From NCBI GenBank assembly GCA_018711415.1, contig DVIJ01000051.1, forward strand, positions 1 to 27,123: DNA of 27,123 nucleotides. Direction: 5' to 3'. This document shows positions 13,987 through 21,531 of the stretch, piece after piece. Numbering within the stretch: the first letter of the stretch is position 1; the number at the start of each line of letters is the position of its first letter. The notes under the pieces were generated by a model. That model was not told the origin of the DNA. It did no database searches and saw only the letters and a list, made by a program, of their open reading frames with translations. The DNA comes from Scatomorpha merdavium. Its GTDB lineage: Bacteria > Bacillota > Clostridia > Oscillospirales > Oscillospiraceae. Made by a program: the position numbers and the translations under genes.

Positions 13987-15012
13987 ATGCTGGAAGATAC
14001 TAATGTAACAATTGAAGACGTAGCGCGCGAGGCGATGGTCTCGGTGGCGACGGTGTCGCGCGTGGTGAACGAGAGCGGCAGGGTCAGCGAGGCGACGGCG
14101 CGGCGCGTCCGGCAGGCTATAGACAAGCTGGGCTATGTGCCTAACCCCTCTGCGCGCAACCTGCGCCGGGGAGAGAGCAAGGTCGTGCTCATCATGGTGC
14201 CGAACTTCACGAACCCCTATTATTCGCACATCCTCTCCGGCATCTGCGACGCGGCGCAGTTCCTGGGCTACAGCGCCTTCATAAGCAGCGACAAGGATGC
14301 CAACCAGGAGAAGATCTTCACCAGCATGATGGAGGGCCGCCGCGCGGACGGAACCATCTTCCTGACCTGCTGCTATGACGACGCCTGGCTGGGCAAATAC
14401 GTCGACCGCTACCCGATAGTACAGTGCGCGGAGGCGGTGGACAATGTTCCGCTGCCATACGTGTCCATAGACAACTACGGTGCGATGTGCGAGCTCGTGC
14501 GCCATGTGCGCCAGCTCGGCCACGAGAAGATAGCCTATGTGAACATAGAAAACCGCTTTCTCTCCACCCGTCAGAGAAAACAGGGCTATTGCGACTCCGT
14601 GTCAGGCGGGCCGTCCGGGCGGCCCGTGCGGAGCGAATACGTAGTAGGCACTGAGGACTACAGCTACGAGAGCGGGATCGCTGCGGCGGAGCGCCTCTTG
14701 AGCCTGCCGGACAGGCCCACGGCCATCCTCTGCGGCTCGGATATGCTGGCCCTGGGCGTGGTGTCCAAGGCGAGGGAGCTGGGACTCTCGGTCCCGGGCG
14801 AGCTCTCCGTAACGGGCTTCGACGACGTCGATTACGCCAAGATGTTCCACCCCTATATAACTACCGTCGCCCAGCCCTGCTACGAGCTAGGCTGGACATC
14901 GATGCAGAAGCTGAAGGACTGCATAGAAAAGGCGGAGAACGACAATGTCCACATCGTCATGCCCCACAAGCTCAAACTGAGGGAATCCACGGCAGGCCCG
15001 GAGAATACATGA
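13987..15012 (+). CDS. LacI-family transcriptional regulator
   Basis: A 341-residue regulator. The N-terminal helix-turn-helix reads VTIEDVAREAMVSVATVSRVVN, followed by the hinge helix (YVPNPSARNLRRG) that packs into the minor groove, then a periplasmic-binding-protein-like ligand domain (about 60-335) with SDMLALGVVSKARELG and SVTGFDDVDYA. It should bind the palindromes at 13753, 13951 and 15100 and control the divergent isomerase and the rightward sugar operon. The effector is unknown, probably the transported sugar or an early product. The start is uncertain: ATG 13987 and TTG 13978 both lack a clear ribosome binding site. The HTH begins about eight residues after the ATG, so ATG is preferred. 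Confidence 0.93.
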   Translation: MLEDTNVTIEDVAREAMVSVATVSRVVNESGRVSEATARRVRQAIDKLGYVPNPSARNLRRGESKVVLIMVPNFTNPYYSHILSGICDAAQFLGYSAFISSDKDANQEKIFTSMMEGRRADGTIFLTCCYDDAWLGKYVDRYPIVQCAEAVDNVPLPYVSIDNYGAMCELVRHVRQLGHEKIAYVNIENRFLSTRQRKQGYCDSVSGGPSGRPVRSEYVVGTEDYSYESGIAAAERLLSLPDRPTAILCGSDMLALGVVSKARELGLSVPGELSVTGFDDVDYAKMFHPYITTVAQPCYELGWTSMQKLKDCIEKAENDNVHIVMPHKLKLRESTAGPENT

Positions 15013-15054
15013 AATCTACATTCCGATTCACCCCATGCCCGCGCAAGCGAGGCT

Positions 15055-15090
15055 AACACGTAAGACCGCCAAGGCGAGTCTCGCGTGTTT
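15055..15090 (+). terminator. Imperfect hairpin after the LacI-type gene
   Basis: Arms AACACG/CGTGTT (15055-15060, 15084-15089) and AGAC/GTCT (15063-15066, 15078-15081), with a CGCC/GGCG top and a 2x2 internal loop, end in TTT. The T-tract is short, so it may only partly stop transcription into the sugar operon. Confidence 0.45.
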
Positions 15091-15099
15091 CCCGTAATA

Positions 15100-15113
15100 T
15101 GTAAACGATTACA
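15100..15113 (+). promoter_or_regulatory. LacI/cre-type operator of the sugar operon
   Basis: TGTAAACGATTACA fits the LacI-family/CcpA consensus TGWAANCGNTNWCA at every position. It lies 33 bases before the first operon gene. The best -10 candidates (TAATAT 15095-15100 or TACATT 15110-15115) overlap it, but no good -35 was found. From the sequence alone, the local LacI protein and a CcpA-like global regulator are both possible users. Confidence 0.75.
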
Positions 15114-15146
15114 TTGTCAATGCTAAGTGCGAAAGGAGAAGAAAAA

Positions 15147-15974
15147 GTGAGCATAAAGATCTCGTACAACACACTTGTATACGTCAACGAGGACGTGGAG
15201 AAGAGCATCGAGCGTCTCGCGCGTTTCGGCTACGACGGCGTGGACCTTGTAGGCGAGCCGGAGCGCTACGACGCCGCTCAGGTGCGCGCGCTGCTGGGCC
15301 GCTACAAGATCGCCGCGAGCTCCATCTGCGCAGTATTCAGCGCCGAGCGGGACTTCGCCTCTTCAAAGCCGGAGGTGCGGAAAAATGCGGTGGACTATGT
15401 GAAGCGCTGCGTGGACTTCGCCAAGGAGATAGGCGCGCACTCGATAAGCGTACAGGCCTCCGCCTGCATGAAAACGGCGAGCGAAGCGCCTGCGGAACAG
15501 GAGTGGAGCTGGGCGGTCGCCGGTCTGCGCGAGGCTGGCGAGTACGCGCTCTCCGCGGGCATCCGCCTGACGCTGGAGGCCTGGAACCGCTATGAGACCT
15601 ATCTCATAAACCGTCTTTCCCAGGCTCTTGCGATGGTGAAGGAGATAGACCTGCCGAACGTCGGCGTCATGGGCGACACCTACCATATGAATATAGAGGA
15701 GTCCGACATGGCCGCCGCGCTGCGCGAGGTGGGGGACAAGCTCTATTACCTCCACATCGCGGACAGCAACCGCGCCGCGCCGGGCAGGGGCCATATAGAC
15801 TTCAAGCCCATAGCGCAGGCCCTGCGCGACATCGGCTATGACGGATGGGTCTCCATGGAGCTGCTGCCTGCCGCGGCGGACCCCTTCGGCGGCGTGGTCT
15901 GCGAGGAGTTCTACGACCAGTACACTCAGGAGTCGATAGACTTCCTCCACAAGCTCTTTGCGGAAATTAAATGA
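15147..15974 (+). CDS. YcjR/tagatose-3-epimerase-like TIM-barrel enzyme
   Basis: A 275-residue TIM-barrel sugar epimerase, first gene of the rightward operon. The family signatures are clear: LEAWNRYETYLIN (catalytic Glu), GDTYHMNIEE (metal Asp and His), LHIADSNRAAPGRGHIDF (metal His and substrate Arg) and SMELLP (second catalytic Glu). These are shared by D-tagatose/D-psicose 3-epimerases and E. coli YcjR, which epimerises a 3-keto-glycoside at C4. GTG 15147 is chosen because AAAGGAG lies 8 bases before it; the frame also has an upstream ATG at 15120 without such a site. A second, diverged copy lies at 20656. Substrate unknown; a ketose or 3-keto-glycoside is likely from the family. Confidence 0.9.
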   Translation: MSIKISYNTLVYVNEDVEKSIERLARFGYDGVDLVGEPERYDAAQVRALLGRYKIAASSICAVFSAERDFASSKPEVRKNAVDYVKRCVDFAKEIGAHSISVQASACMKTASEAPAEQEWSWAVAGLREAGEYALSAGIRLTLEAWNRYETYLINRLSQALAMVKEIDLPNVGVMGDTYHMNIEESDMAAALREVGDKLYYLHIADSNRAAPGRGHIDFKPIAQALRDIGYDGWVSMELLPAAADPFGGVVCEEFYDQYTQESIDFLHKLFAEIK

Positions 15975-16037
15975 CCGGGCCAGGCGCGGTCTTTAATTAA
16001 AAATCAAACGAACAGCACAGAAAGGAAATGAAATGAA

Positions 16038-17063
16038 ATGATGAAAAAGCTAACAGCACTTCTCCTGGTGGCCATCATGGCTCTCGGCCTGCTTGCCGGC
16101 TGCGGCACAACGGAGAACACCGACCCCAGCACCGAGCCCAGCGACAGCACGACCACTACCGAGCCCAGCACTGAGCCGAGCGACGGCGGCGAGACCGAGA
16201 AGTACTACATCGCCGCTTCCCACGGCTACGGCGCCGTGCAGCACTGGCAGATAAAGACCATCGGCATGGAGGACGCCGCCGCCGAGCTGGGCGTCGAGTT
16301 CATCTACAAGTACGCCGACGGCGACCTGCAGCAGGAGGTCGCGGACATAGAGAACTTCGTCGAGATGGGCGTTGATTACATCATCGTCGGCCCCTGCAAC
16401 TCCGAGGGCATTGTGCCGACCATCGAAGAGGCCCAGGGCAAGGGCGTGGCCATCGGCACCTGCGACATCGGCATCGACGGCGCAGACGTCGCCAGCTTTG
16501 TCAGCTCCGACAACTACGGCATCGGCCAGCTTGCGGCCGAGTACATCGGCGAGCAGCTGGGCGGCAGCGGCCAGATCGCCATTCTCACCTGGCCCTCCGC
16601 CTCCGCCACCGCTGACCGCGCCCAGGGCTTCCTGGACAAGCTCGCCGAGTCCTATCCCGACATCGAGATAGTGGCCGAGCAGGACTGCAACGCCGACCGC
16701 AGCACCGCCCTCAATGCCGCCGAGAGCATCATCGGCGCTCACCCCGAGGTCCAGTTCATCTGGGGAGCCAACGCCGAGATGGCCCTGGGCGCCTATGCCG
16801 CGACCCAGTCCACCAACAGGACCGACATCAAGGTCGTCGCCGTTGACACCGACGGAGAGGTCATGGACGCCATAGCCGGCGGCACCAACCTGGTCGCCAC
16901 CGTGTCCCAGGACCCCTACACCATGGGCTACAAGGCCGTTGAAAACGCCGTCAAGTACCTGAAGGGCGAGGCGGTCGAGGACGTCTACATCGAGTGCGAG
17001 ATCGTCACCGCGGACAACTGCGCCGACATCATCGCCAGGGACGAGGCCTATCTGAACAAATAA
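16038..17063 (+). CDS. Sugar-binding lipoprotein of a ribose-type ABC transporter
   Basis: A 341-residue extracellular solute-binding protein. The signal peptide ends in a lipobox (LLAGC, Cys22), then a Thr/Ser/Pro/Glu linker (about 25-52) leads from the membrane anchor to a type I periplasmic-binding domain (RbsB/Peripla_BP_4 family) with SASATADRAQGF and WGANAEMALGAYAA. It should deliver a sugar or sugar derivative to the permease encoded two genes on. The start ATG-ATG at 16038/16041 follows AAAGGA; two earlier ATGs at 16028 and 16033 open only mini-frames of 2 codons. The codon use is richer in GCC/GAC/ATC than in the neighbours, as in highly expressed genes. The substrate cannot be told from sequence. 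Confidence 0.95.
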   Translation: MMKKLTALLLVAIMALGLLAGCGTTENTDPSTEPSDSTTTTEPSTEPSDGGETEKYYIAASHGYGAVQHWQIKTIGMEDAAAELGVEFIYKYADGDLQQEVADIENFVEMGVDYIIVGPCNSEGIVPTIEEAQGKGVAIGTCDIGIDGADVASFVSSDNYGIGQLAAEYIGEQLGGSGQIAILTWPSASATADRAQGFLDKLAESYPDIEIVAEQDCNADRSTALNAAESIIGAHPEVQFIWGANAEMALGAYAATQSTNRTDIKVVAVDTDGEVMDAIAGGTNLVATVSQDPYTMGYKAVENAVKYLKGEAVEDVYIECEIVTADNCADIIARDEAYLNK

Positions 17064-17074
17064 AGCGCAAAAGC

Positions 17075-17100
17075 TCCCGGCCGCTGCAAGGCGGCCGGGA
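17075..17100 (+). other. Intercistronic stem-loop between binding protein and ATPase genes
   Basis: A perfect 10-bp stem (TCCCGGCCGC at 17075-17084 with 17091-17100) and a 6-base loop, with no T-run after it. Such a hairpin commonly stabilises the binding-protein mRNA or lowers the downstream yield, so that binding protein outnumbers the membrane parts. That role is inferred. Confidence 0.7.
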
Positions 17101-17137
17101 CAGCCTGAAAAAAGGGCGCATGCACGGGAGATGGAGC

Positions 17138-18634
17138 ATGGAAAACACCATTTTGAAAATGACAAACATTTCCAAGTTCTTTTCTGGGGTACAGGTACTG
17201 AGCGGCGTGGACTTTGAGCTGCGCGCGGGCGAGGTGCATGTGCTGATGGGCGAGAACGGAGCCGGAAAATCGACGCTGATGAAGATCCTGACCGGCGTCT
17301 ACCGCCCGAACGGAGGGGACATCTACCTGGCGGACGGGGCCGGGGAACTTAAAAAGACCGTTATCGAGGACCCGAAGGCCGCCCTGGAGCTGGGCATCAG
17401 CATGGTGTTCCAGGAGTTCAACCTGATGCCGAACATGAGCATATCCGAGAACATCTCCATCGGCTTCGAGCCGACGAAGCGCGGCGTCATCGACTGGGAT
17501 ACGATGAACAGGAAAGCGGAGGAGATGCTCAGGAAAGTGGGCCTGGACCTGCCCGTCAGTACGGAGGTCGGCAGGCTTACGACGGCGGAAAAGCAGGGCG
17601 TGGAGATCGCCAAGTGCCTCTCGCACGACGGACGGATAATCATTCTGGACGAGCCGACTTCCAGCCTTTCAGAGCGCGAGGTGCGGACCCTGTTCGAGCT
17701 CATCAAGGAACTGAAGAGCCAGGGCATCAGCATCGTGTATATCTCCCACCGCATGGAGGAGATATTTGAGATAGGCGACAGGATAACGGTGTTCCGGGAC
17801 GGTCACAGCGTGGCGACGCTGCCAGTTGCCGAGGTCTGCGAGCGCGAGCTCATAAAGCTCATGATAGGCAGCGAGGTCGTGGACAAGGTGACGGAGCGCC
17901 GCTCCCGCGATAACCTGGTACCCGGTCTCGAAGCGCGGGGCATAAAGAGCCGGAAATACGACAAGCCGGTGGACTTCACGGCATATAAGGGAGAGATAGT
18001 GGGTATTTTCGGCCTGGTGGGCGCGGGACGGACGGAGCTTGCGCGCGTGCTCTTCGGCATAGACCCCAGCGACTGCGGCGAGATAATAAAGGACGGCCGG
18101 CCCATAAAGCTCCGCTCCCCGGCAGACGCAATTAAGAACCGGATAGGCATGATACCCGAGGACCGCAAGGAATACGGTCTCATCACGAGGCACGACGTGC
18201 AGAACAACCTCACGCTGGTCAAACTGCGGGAGCTGCCCTGGTTCCTCCGCACGACGAGGCGCGAGGAGGAGCTGACCGACGAGTATATCCAGAAGCTCTC
18301 CATCGCCACGAAGAGCCGCTACCAGCTGCTTGAGCGCCTTTCCGGCGGCAACCAGCAGAAGGTGGTCATCGCCAAGTGGATATCCATGGAGCTGGACGTC
18401 ATCATCCTGGACGAGCCTACACGCGGCGTGGACGTGAAGGCCAAGGCCGAGATCTACGAGCTGATGCGCTCCCTGGCGGAAAGCGGCAAGTGCATCATAA
18501 TGATATCCTCCGACCTGCCGGAGATACTCCGCGTCAGCCACCGTGTCGTGGTCATGCACGACGGGGCCATAACTCTGGACAGCCCCACCGCGGAGCTGGA
18601 CCAGGAAAAAATTCTGTACGCTGCGCTGAACTGA
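17138..18634 (+). CDS. Two-domain sugar ABC transporter ATPase (RbsA/MglA-like)
   Basis: A 498-residue cytoplasmic protein with two ABC modules in tandem, as in RbsA, XylG and MglA. The first half has Walker A GENGAGKST, a degenerate signature LTTAEKQ and Walker B IILDEPTSSLSE. The second half has a degenerate Walker A (GLVGAGRTE), a full signature LSGGNQQKV and Walker B IILDEPTRGVD. This uneven pairing is normal for the family. ATG 17138 is chosen because GGGAG lies 7 bases upstream; ATG 17120 in the same frame lacks one. The permease gene follows at once (ATG 11 bases after this stop codon), so the two are probably translated together. Confidence 0.95.
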   Translation: MENTILKMTNISKFFSGVQVLSGVDFELRAGEVHVLMGENGAGKSTLMKILTGVYRPNGGDIYLADGAGELKKTVIEDPKAALELGISMVFQEFNLMPNMSISENISIGFEPTKRGVIDWDTMNRKAEEMLRKVGLDLPVSTEVGRLTTAEKQGVEIAKCLSHDGRIIILDEPTSSLSEREVRTLFELIKELKSQGISIVYISHRMEEIFEIGDRITVFRDGHSVATLPVAEVCERELIKLMIGSEVVDKVTERRSRDNLVPGLEARGIKSRKYDKPVDFTAYKGEIVGIFGLVGAGRTELARVLFGIDPSDCGEIIKDGRPIKLRSPADAIKNRIGMIPEDRKEYGLITRHDVQNNLTLVKLRELPWFLRTTRREEELTDEYIQKLSIATKSRYQLLERLSGGNQQKVVIAKWISMELDVIILDEPTRGVDVKAKAEIYELMRSLAESGKCIIMISSDLPEILRVSHRVVVMHDGAITLDSPTAELDQEKILYAALN

Positions 18635-18644
18635 GGTGTTGAGC

Positions 18645-19595
18645 ATGGAAATGAAAAAGGCTAGAAACATTGAAATCATACGGCAGCTCTCGCTGCTTTT
18701 CCTTCTGCTGCTGGAGATCATACTGTTTTCGCTCCTGGCCGAGCGCTTCTTCAGTTTCAGCAACGCTATAAGCATCCTGCGTCAGGTGTCCGTCACGGGC
18801 ATCTCGGCGATGGGCATGTTCATGATAATCCTGCTGGGCGACATCGACCTTTCTGTCGGTTCCATGTATGCCTTCATCGGCGTGGTCAGCGCGCTGATCT
18901 TCAAAACGACGGAGAGCGCCGTCCTCGCCATCATAGCGGCCCTGGTCATCGGAACGGGCATCGGTTTCATAAACGGGACGATAACGGCGCGGTTCAAGAT
19001 CCCCGCCTTCATAACCACCCTGGCCACCATGAGCGTGTGCAGCGGCTTTGCCTACATTATTACAAAGGGTACGCCCATCGGCGTGACGAATCCGGCGTTC
19101 ACCTTCCTGGGCTCCGGCTACATCGCGGGCGTCATCCCGCTCCCGATAATCTTCATGCTCATCGTCCTGGCCCTGGGCTATTTCACGATGTATAAGACCC
19201 GCTTCGGCCGGCACATCTACGCCTGCGGCGGCAACGCTCAGGCGGCGAAATGGTCCGGCATAAACGCGGACAAAATAAAGGTGCTGGTGTTTGTCATCGC
19301 GGGCTTTCTGAACGGCTTTGCGGCCATCGTCCTGGCCGGGCGTCTGGGCGGCGGCCTGCCCTCGGCGGGCGACGGCTCCGAGATGGACGTCATCACCGCC
19401 GTCGTCCTCGGCGGAACGAGCATGACGGGCGGCAAGGGCAAGCTCTGGGGCGTGGTCCTCGGCGTGCTCATAATAGGCGTGCTGACCGTCGGCCTCACGA
19501 TGGTGGGCGTCTCGACCTACTGGCAGAACGTCATAAAGGGCGTCATCATAGTCGCCGCGGTCATAATAGATACCAAGGGTACAAAAACCGCCTGA
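18645..19595 (+). CDS. Sugar ABC transporter permease (RbsC-like)
   Basis: A 316-residue membrane protein of the BPD_transp_2 family, which forms the channel of ribose-type importers as a homodimer. It has eight to ten hydrophobic segments, the conserved ILLGDIDLSVGS loop and the late GGTSMTGGKGKLWG motif. ATG 18645 follows GAGG with 8 bases between; GTG 18636 in frame is less likely. Only one permease gene is present, as expected for a homodimeric RbsC-type system. It is followed 19 bases later by the dehydrogenase gene with its own strong AAGGAGG. Confidence 0.95.
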   Translation: MEMKKARNIEIIRQLSLLFLLLLEIILFSLLAERFFSFSNAISILRQVSVTGISAMGMFMIILLGDIDLSVGSMYAFIGVVSALIFKTTESAVLAIIAALVIGTGIGFINGTITARFKIPAFITTLATMSVCSGFAYIITKGTPIGVTNPAFTFLGSGYIAGVIPLPIIFMLIVLALGYFTMYKTRFGRHIYACGGNAQAAKWSGINADKIKVLVFVIAGFLNGFAAIVLAGRLGGGLPSAGDGSEMDVITAVVLGGTSMTGGKGKLWGVVLGVLIIGVLTVGLTMVGVSTYWQNVIKGVIIVAAVIIDTKGTKTA

Positions 19596-19614
19596 ACTAA
19601 GGAGGAATACACAC

Positions 19615-20640
19615 ATGAGAACAATGGACGCCGTAATATTTCAGGACATAGGCAAGTGGGGCTTTGAAAAGCGCCCGGTCCCGGAGGTCAAAAGGCCGAA
19701 CGACGTGCTCGTGGAGATGGAGGCCTGCAGCATCTGCGGCACGGACGTCCACGTCCTGAGCGACCCTCCCGGCTTTGCCGGGACCAAGGGCATCGTCCTG
19801 GGCCACGAGTGCGTCGGCACGGTGCTTGAAACGGGCGAAGCCGTCAGCGGGCTCAAGGCCGGCGACAGGGTCGTACTCATCCCGAACATCAACTGCGAGC
19901 ACTGTGAATACTGCCGCATCGGCTGGCCCAACCTCTGCGAGAACGAGGAGATCATGGGCGTGACGATAGACGGCATCTTCGCCAAGTACTTCGTCGCGCC
20001 GGAGAAGGCGCTGACCAAGATCCCTGCGGATATGCCGAAGGACCTCGCGGTGTTCTGCGAGCCGGTGAACTGCGTCATGGGCGCGATGGACACGGTGCGC
20101 GTCCTGCCGGGCGAGACCGCGCTGGTGCTGGGCGGCGGGCCGATCGGCCTCTACTATGCCATGCTGCTCAAGGCCAACGGCGCGGGCAAGGTGATCGTCT
20201 CGGAGCCCTCGGCCCTGCGCGCGGATATCGCACGCGAATGCGGCGCGGACCTCGTGGTGGACCCCACGAGCGAGGACCTGCGCTCCGTGGTCCTGCGCGA
20301 GACGAACGGCCTGGGCGCGGACATCTGCGCCGACGCCGTCGGCACCCTGCTGCCTGACGCCATAGCCTGCACACGCCGCGCCGGCCGCATAGTCATCATC
20401 GGCCTGAACGAGCACGCGCAGCAGACCATCTGCCAGACCGATATCATGAAGAACGGCCTCTTCGTCTACGGCAACTACAACGGCCACTTCTCCATGAACC
20501 CGACCGTCAAGATGCTGAACTCCGGGCTCATCCCCGTCGAAAAGCTCATAACCCACAGGCTGCCGCTGTCGAAGTTCGGCGAGGGCCTGGAGGCCATGCG
20601 CTCCGGCGAGGCGCTCGAGGTCATCCTCTACCCGGACTGA
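19615..20640 (+). CDS. Zinc-dependent medium-chain alcohol/polyol dehydrogenase
   Basis: A 341-residue cytoplasmic NAD(P)-dependent dehydrogenase of the sorbitol/threonine dehydrogenase type. Catalytic-zinc ligands appear in SICGTD (Cys) and LGHEC (His-Glu). The structural zinc site is complete: CEHCEYCRIGWPNLC carries all four cysteines. The Rossmann fold shows VLGGGPIGLYYA (about 175-186). It should oxidise a secondary alcohol of a sugar, polyol or glycoside. In the E. coli ycj pathway an enzyme of this superfamily (YcjQ) oxidises the C3 hydroxyl of a guloside, and the surrounding enzyme classes here are the same. ATG 19615 has an excellent ribosome binding site. The second epimerase gene begins 15 bases after its stop codon. 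Confidence 0.93.
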   Translation: MRTMDAVIFQDIGKWGFEKRPVPEVKRPNDVLVEMEACSICGTDVHVLSDPPGFAGTKGIVLGHECVGTVLETGEAVSGLKAGDRVVLIPNINCEHCEYCRIGWPNLCENEEIMGVTIDGIFAKYFVAPEKALTKIPADMPKDLAVFCEPVNCVMGAMDTVRVLPGETALVLGGGPIGLYYAMLLKANGAGKVIVSEPSALRADIARECGADLVVDPTSEDLRSVVLRETNGLGADICADAVGTLLPDAIACTRRAGRIVIIGLNEHAQQTICQTDIMKNGLFVYGNYNGHFSMNPTVKMLNSGLIPVEKLITHRLPLSKFGEGLEAMRSGEALEVILYPD

Positions 20641-20655
20641 TAGGGGGGAGCGCCG

Positions 20656-21531
20656 ATGTATAAGTACAGCATGACCCAGTGGATAGTCGGAGACGAGGAC
20701 ATAGAGCAGTCCTTCCGCCGACTGAAGAACTGCGGATACGACGGCATTGAGTTCGCCGCGGAGCCCTATACGCTGGACGCAGAGCGGCTGCTGGCGCTGA
20801 TGGAGAGGTACGGGCTCTCCTGCACCTCGCTGTGCGGCATCTTCCCGGAGGAGCGTGACCTCACGGCTTCGGAGCCGGAGGCGGCCGAGGCGGCGGTGAA
20901 GTACGTCTGCGACAGCGTGGACCTCGCCGTGCGCGTGGGCGCGCCGCTCATGATAGTCGTCCCCTCGCCCGTGGGCCGGGTGGCCCCTCCGGCGGGCCGG
21001 AGCATAGAGGATATCCGCGCCTGCGCGGTGCGCAACATACGCCGCGCAGCGGACTACGCGCACAGCCGCGGCGTCATCCTGGCCATCGAGGCCATAAACA
21101 GATACGAGACCTACTTCGCCAACACCCTTGAGAAAGCGCTCAGCCTGGTCGAGGAGATAGACCACCCGGCTGTGAAGCTCATGGCCGACCTCTTCCACAT
21201 GAGCCTGGAAGAGCGGGACATACCCCGGAGCCTGCGCATGATAGCAAAGCATCTGGTCCACGTCCACATCGCGGACAACACGCGCGAGGCGGCGGGGCTG
21301 GGCTCCACGGACTTCCGGGCTGCGCTGAGAACGCTTATGGACATCGGCTACTGCGGAAGCCTGACGATGGAGTTCATGCCGCGCCTGGCGAACCCCTATG
21401 AGTCCGGCGCGCTGAGCACGCAGTCTGAGCTGATGGACGTCTACGCGAAGCAATCAATAGATTATATGAGGTGCGTGGAGGCAAGCCTCACCTGCGCCGC
21501 CCCGGAAAGGAACTGCCAAGAGCATGAGTAA
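20656..21531 (+). CDS. Second YcjR/tagatose-3-epimerase-like TIM-barrel enzyme
   Basis: A 291-residue relative of the enzyme at 15147, clearly diverged. The same signatures are present: AIEAINRYETYFAN, MADLFHMSLEE, VHIADNTREAAGLGSTDF and TMEFMP. The catalytic Glu pair and metal Asp/His ligands are kept, so it should be active. It starts at ATG 20656 behind GGGGGAG, and its end overlaps the start of the oxidoreductase gene by 8 bases. Keeping two different epimerases in one operon suggests two epimerisation steps or two linked substrates rather than redundancy. It also has a C-terminal tail of about 15 residues past the barrel. Confidence 0.9.
   Translation: MYKYSMTQWIVGDEDIEQSFRRLKNCGYDGIEFAAEPYTLDAERLLALMERYGLSCTSLCGIFPEERDLTASEPEAAEAAVKYVCDSVDLAVRVGAPLMIVVPSPVGRVAPPAGRSIEDIRACAVRNIRRAADYAHSRGVILAIEAINRYETYFANTLEKALSLVEEIDHPAVKLMADLFHMSLEERDIPRSLRMIAKHLVHVHIADNTREAAGLGSTDFRAALRTLMDIGYCGSLTMEFMPRLANPYESGALSTQSELMDVYAKQSIDYMRCVEASLTCAAPERNCQEHE

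Noticed and set aside
16050..17165. A 371-codon minus-strand open frame rich in Gly, Val and Asp
   Set aside because: Antisense shadow of the sugar-binding lipoprotein gene.
19597..21453. A 618-codon open frame on the minus strand
   Set aside because: It is fully antisense to the zinc dehydrogenase and second epimerase genes, which have clear family motifs and ribosome binding sites. Its His/Arg/Val-rich translation is the usual shadow of GC-rich coding sequence.
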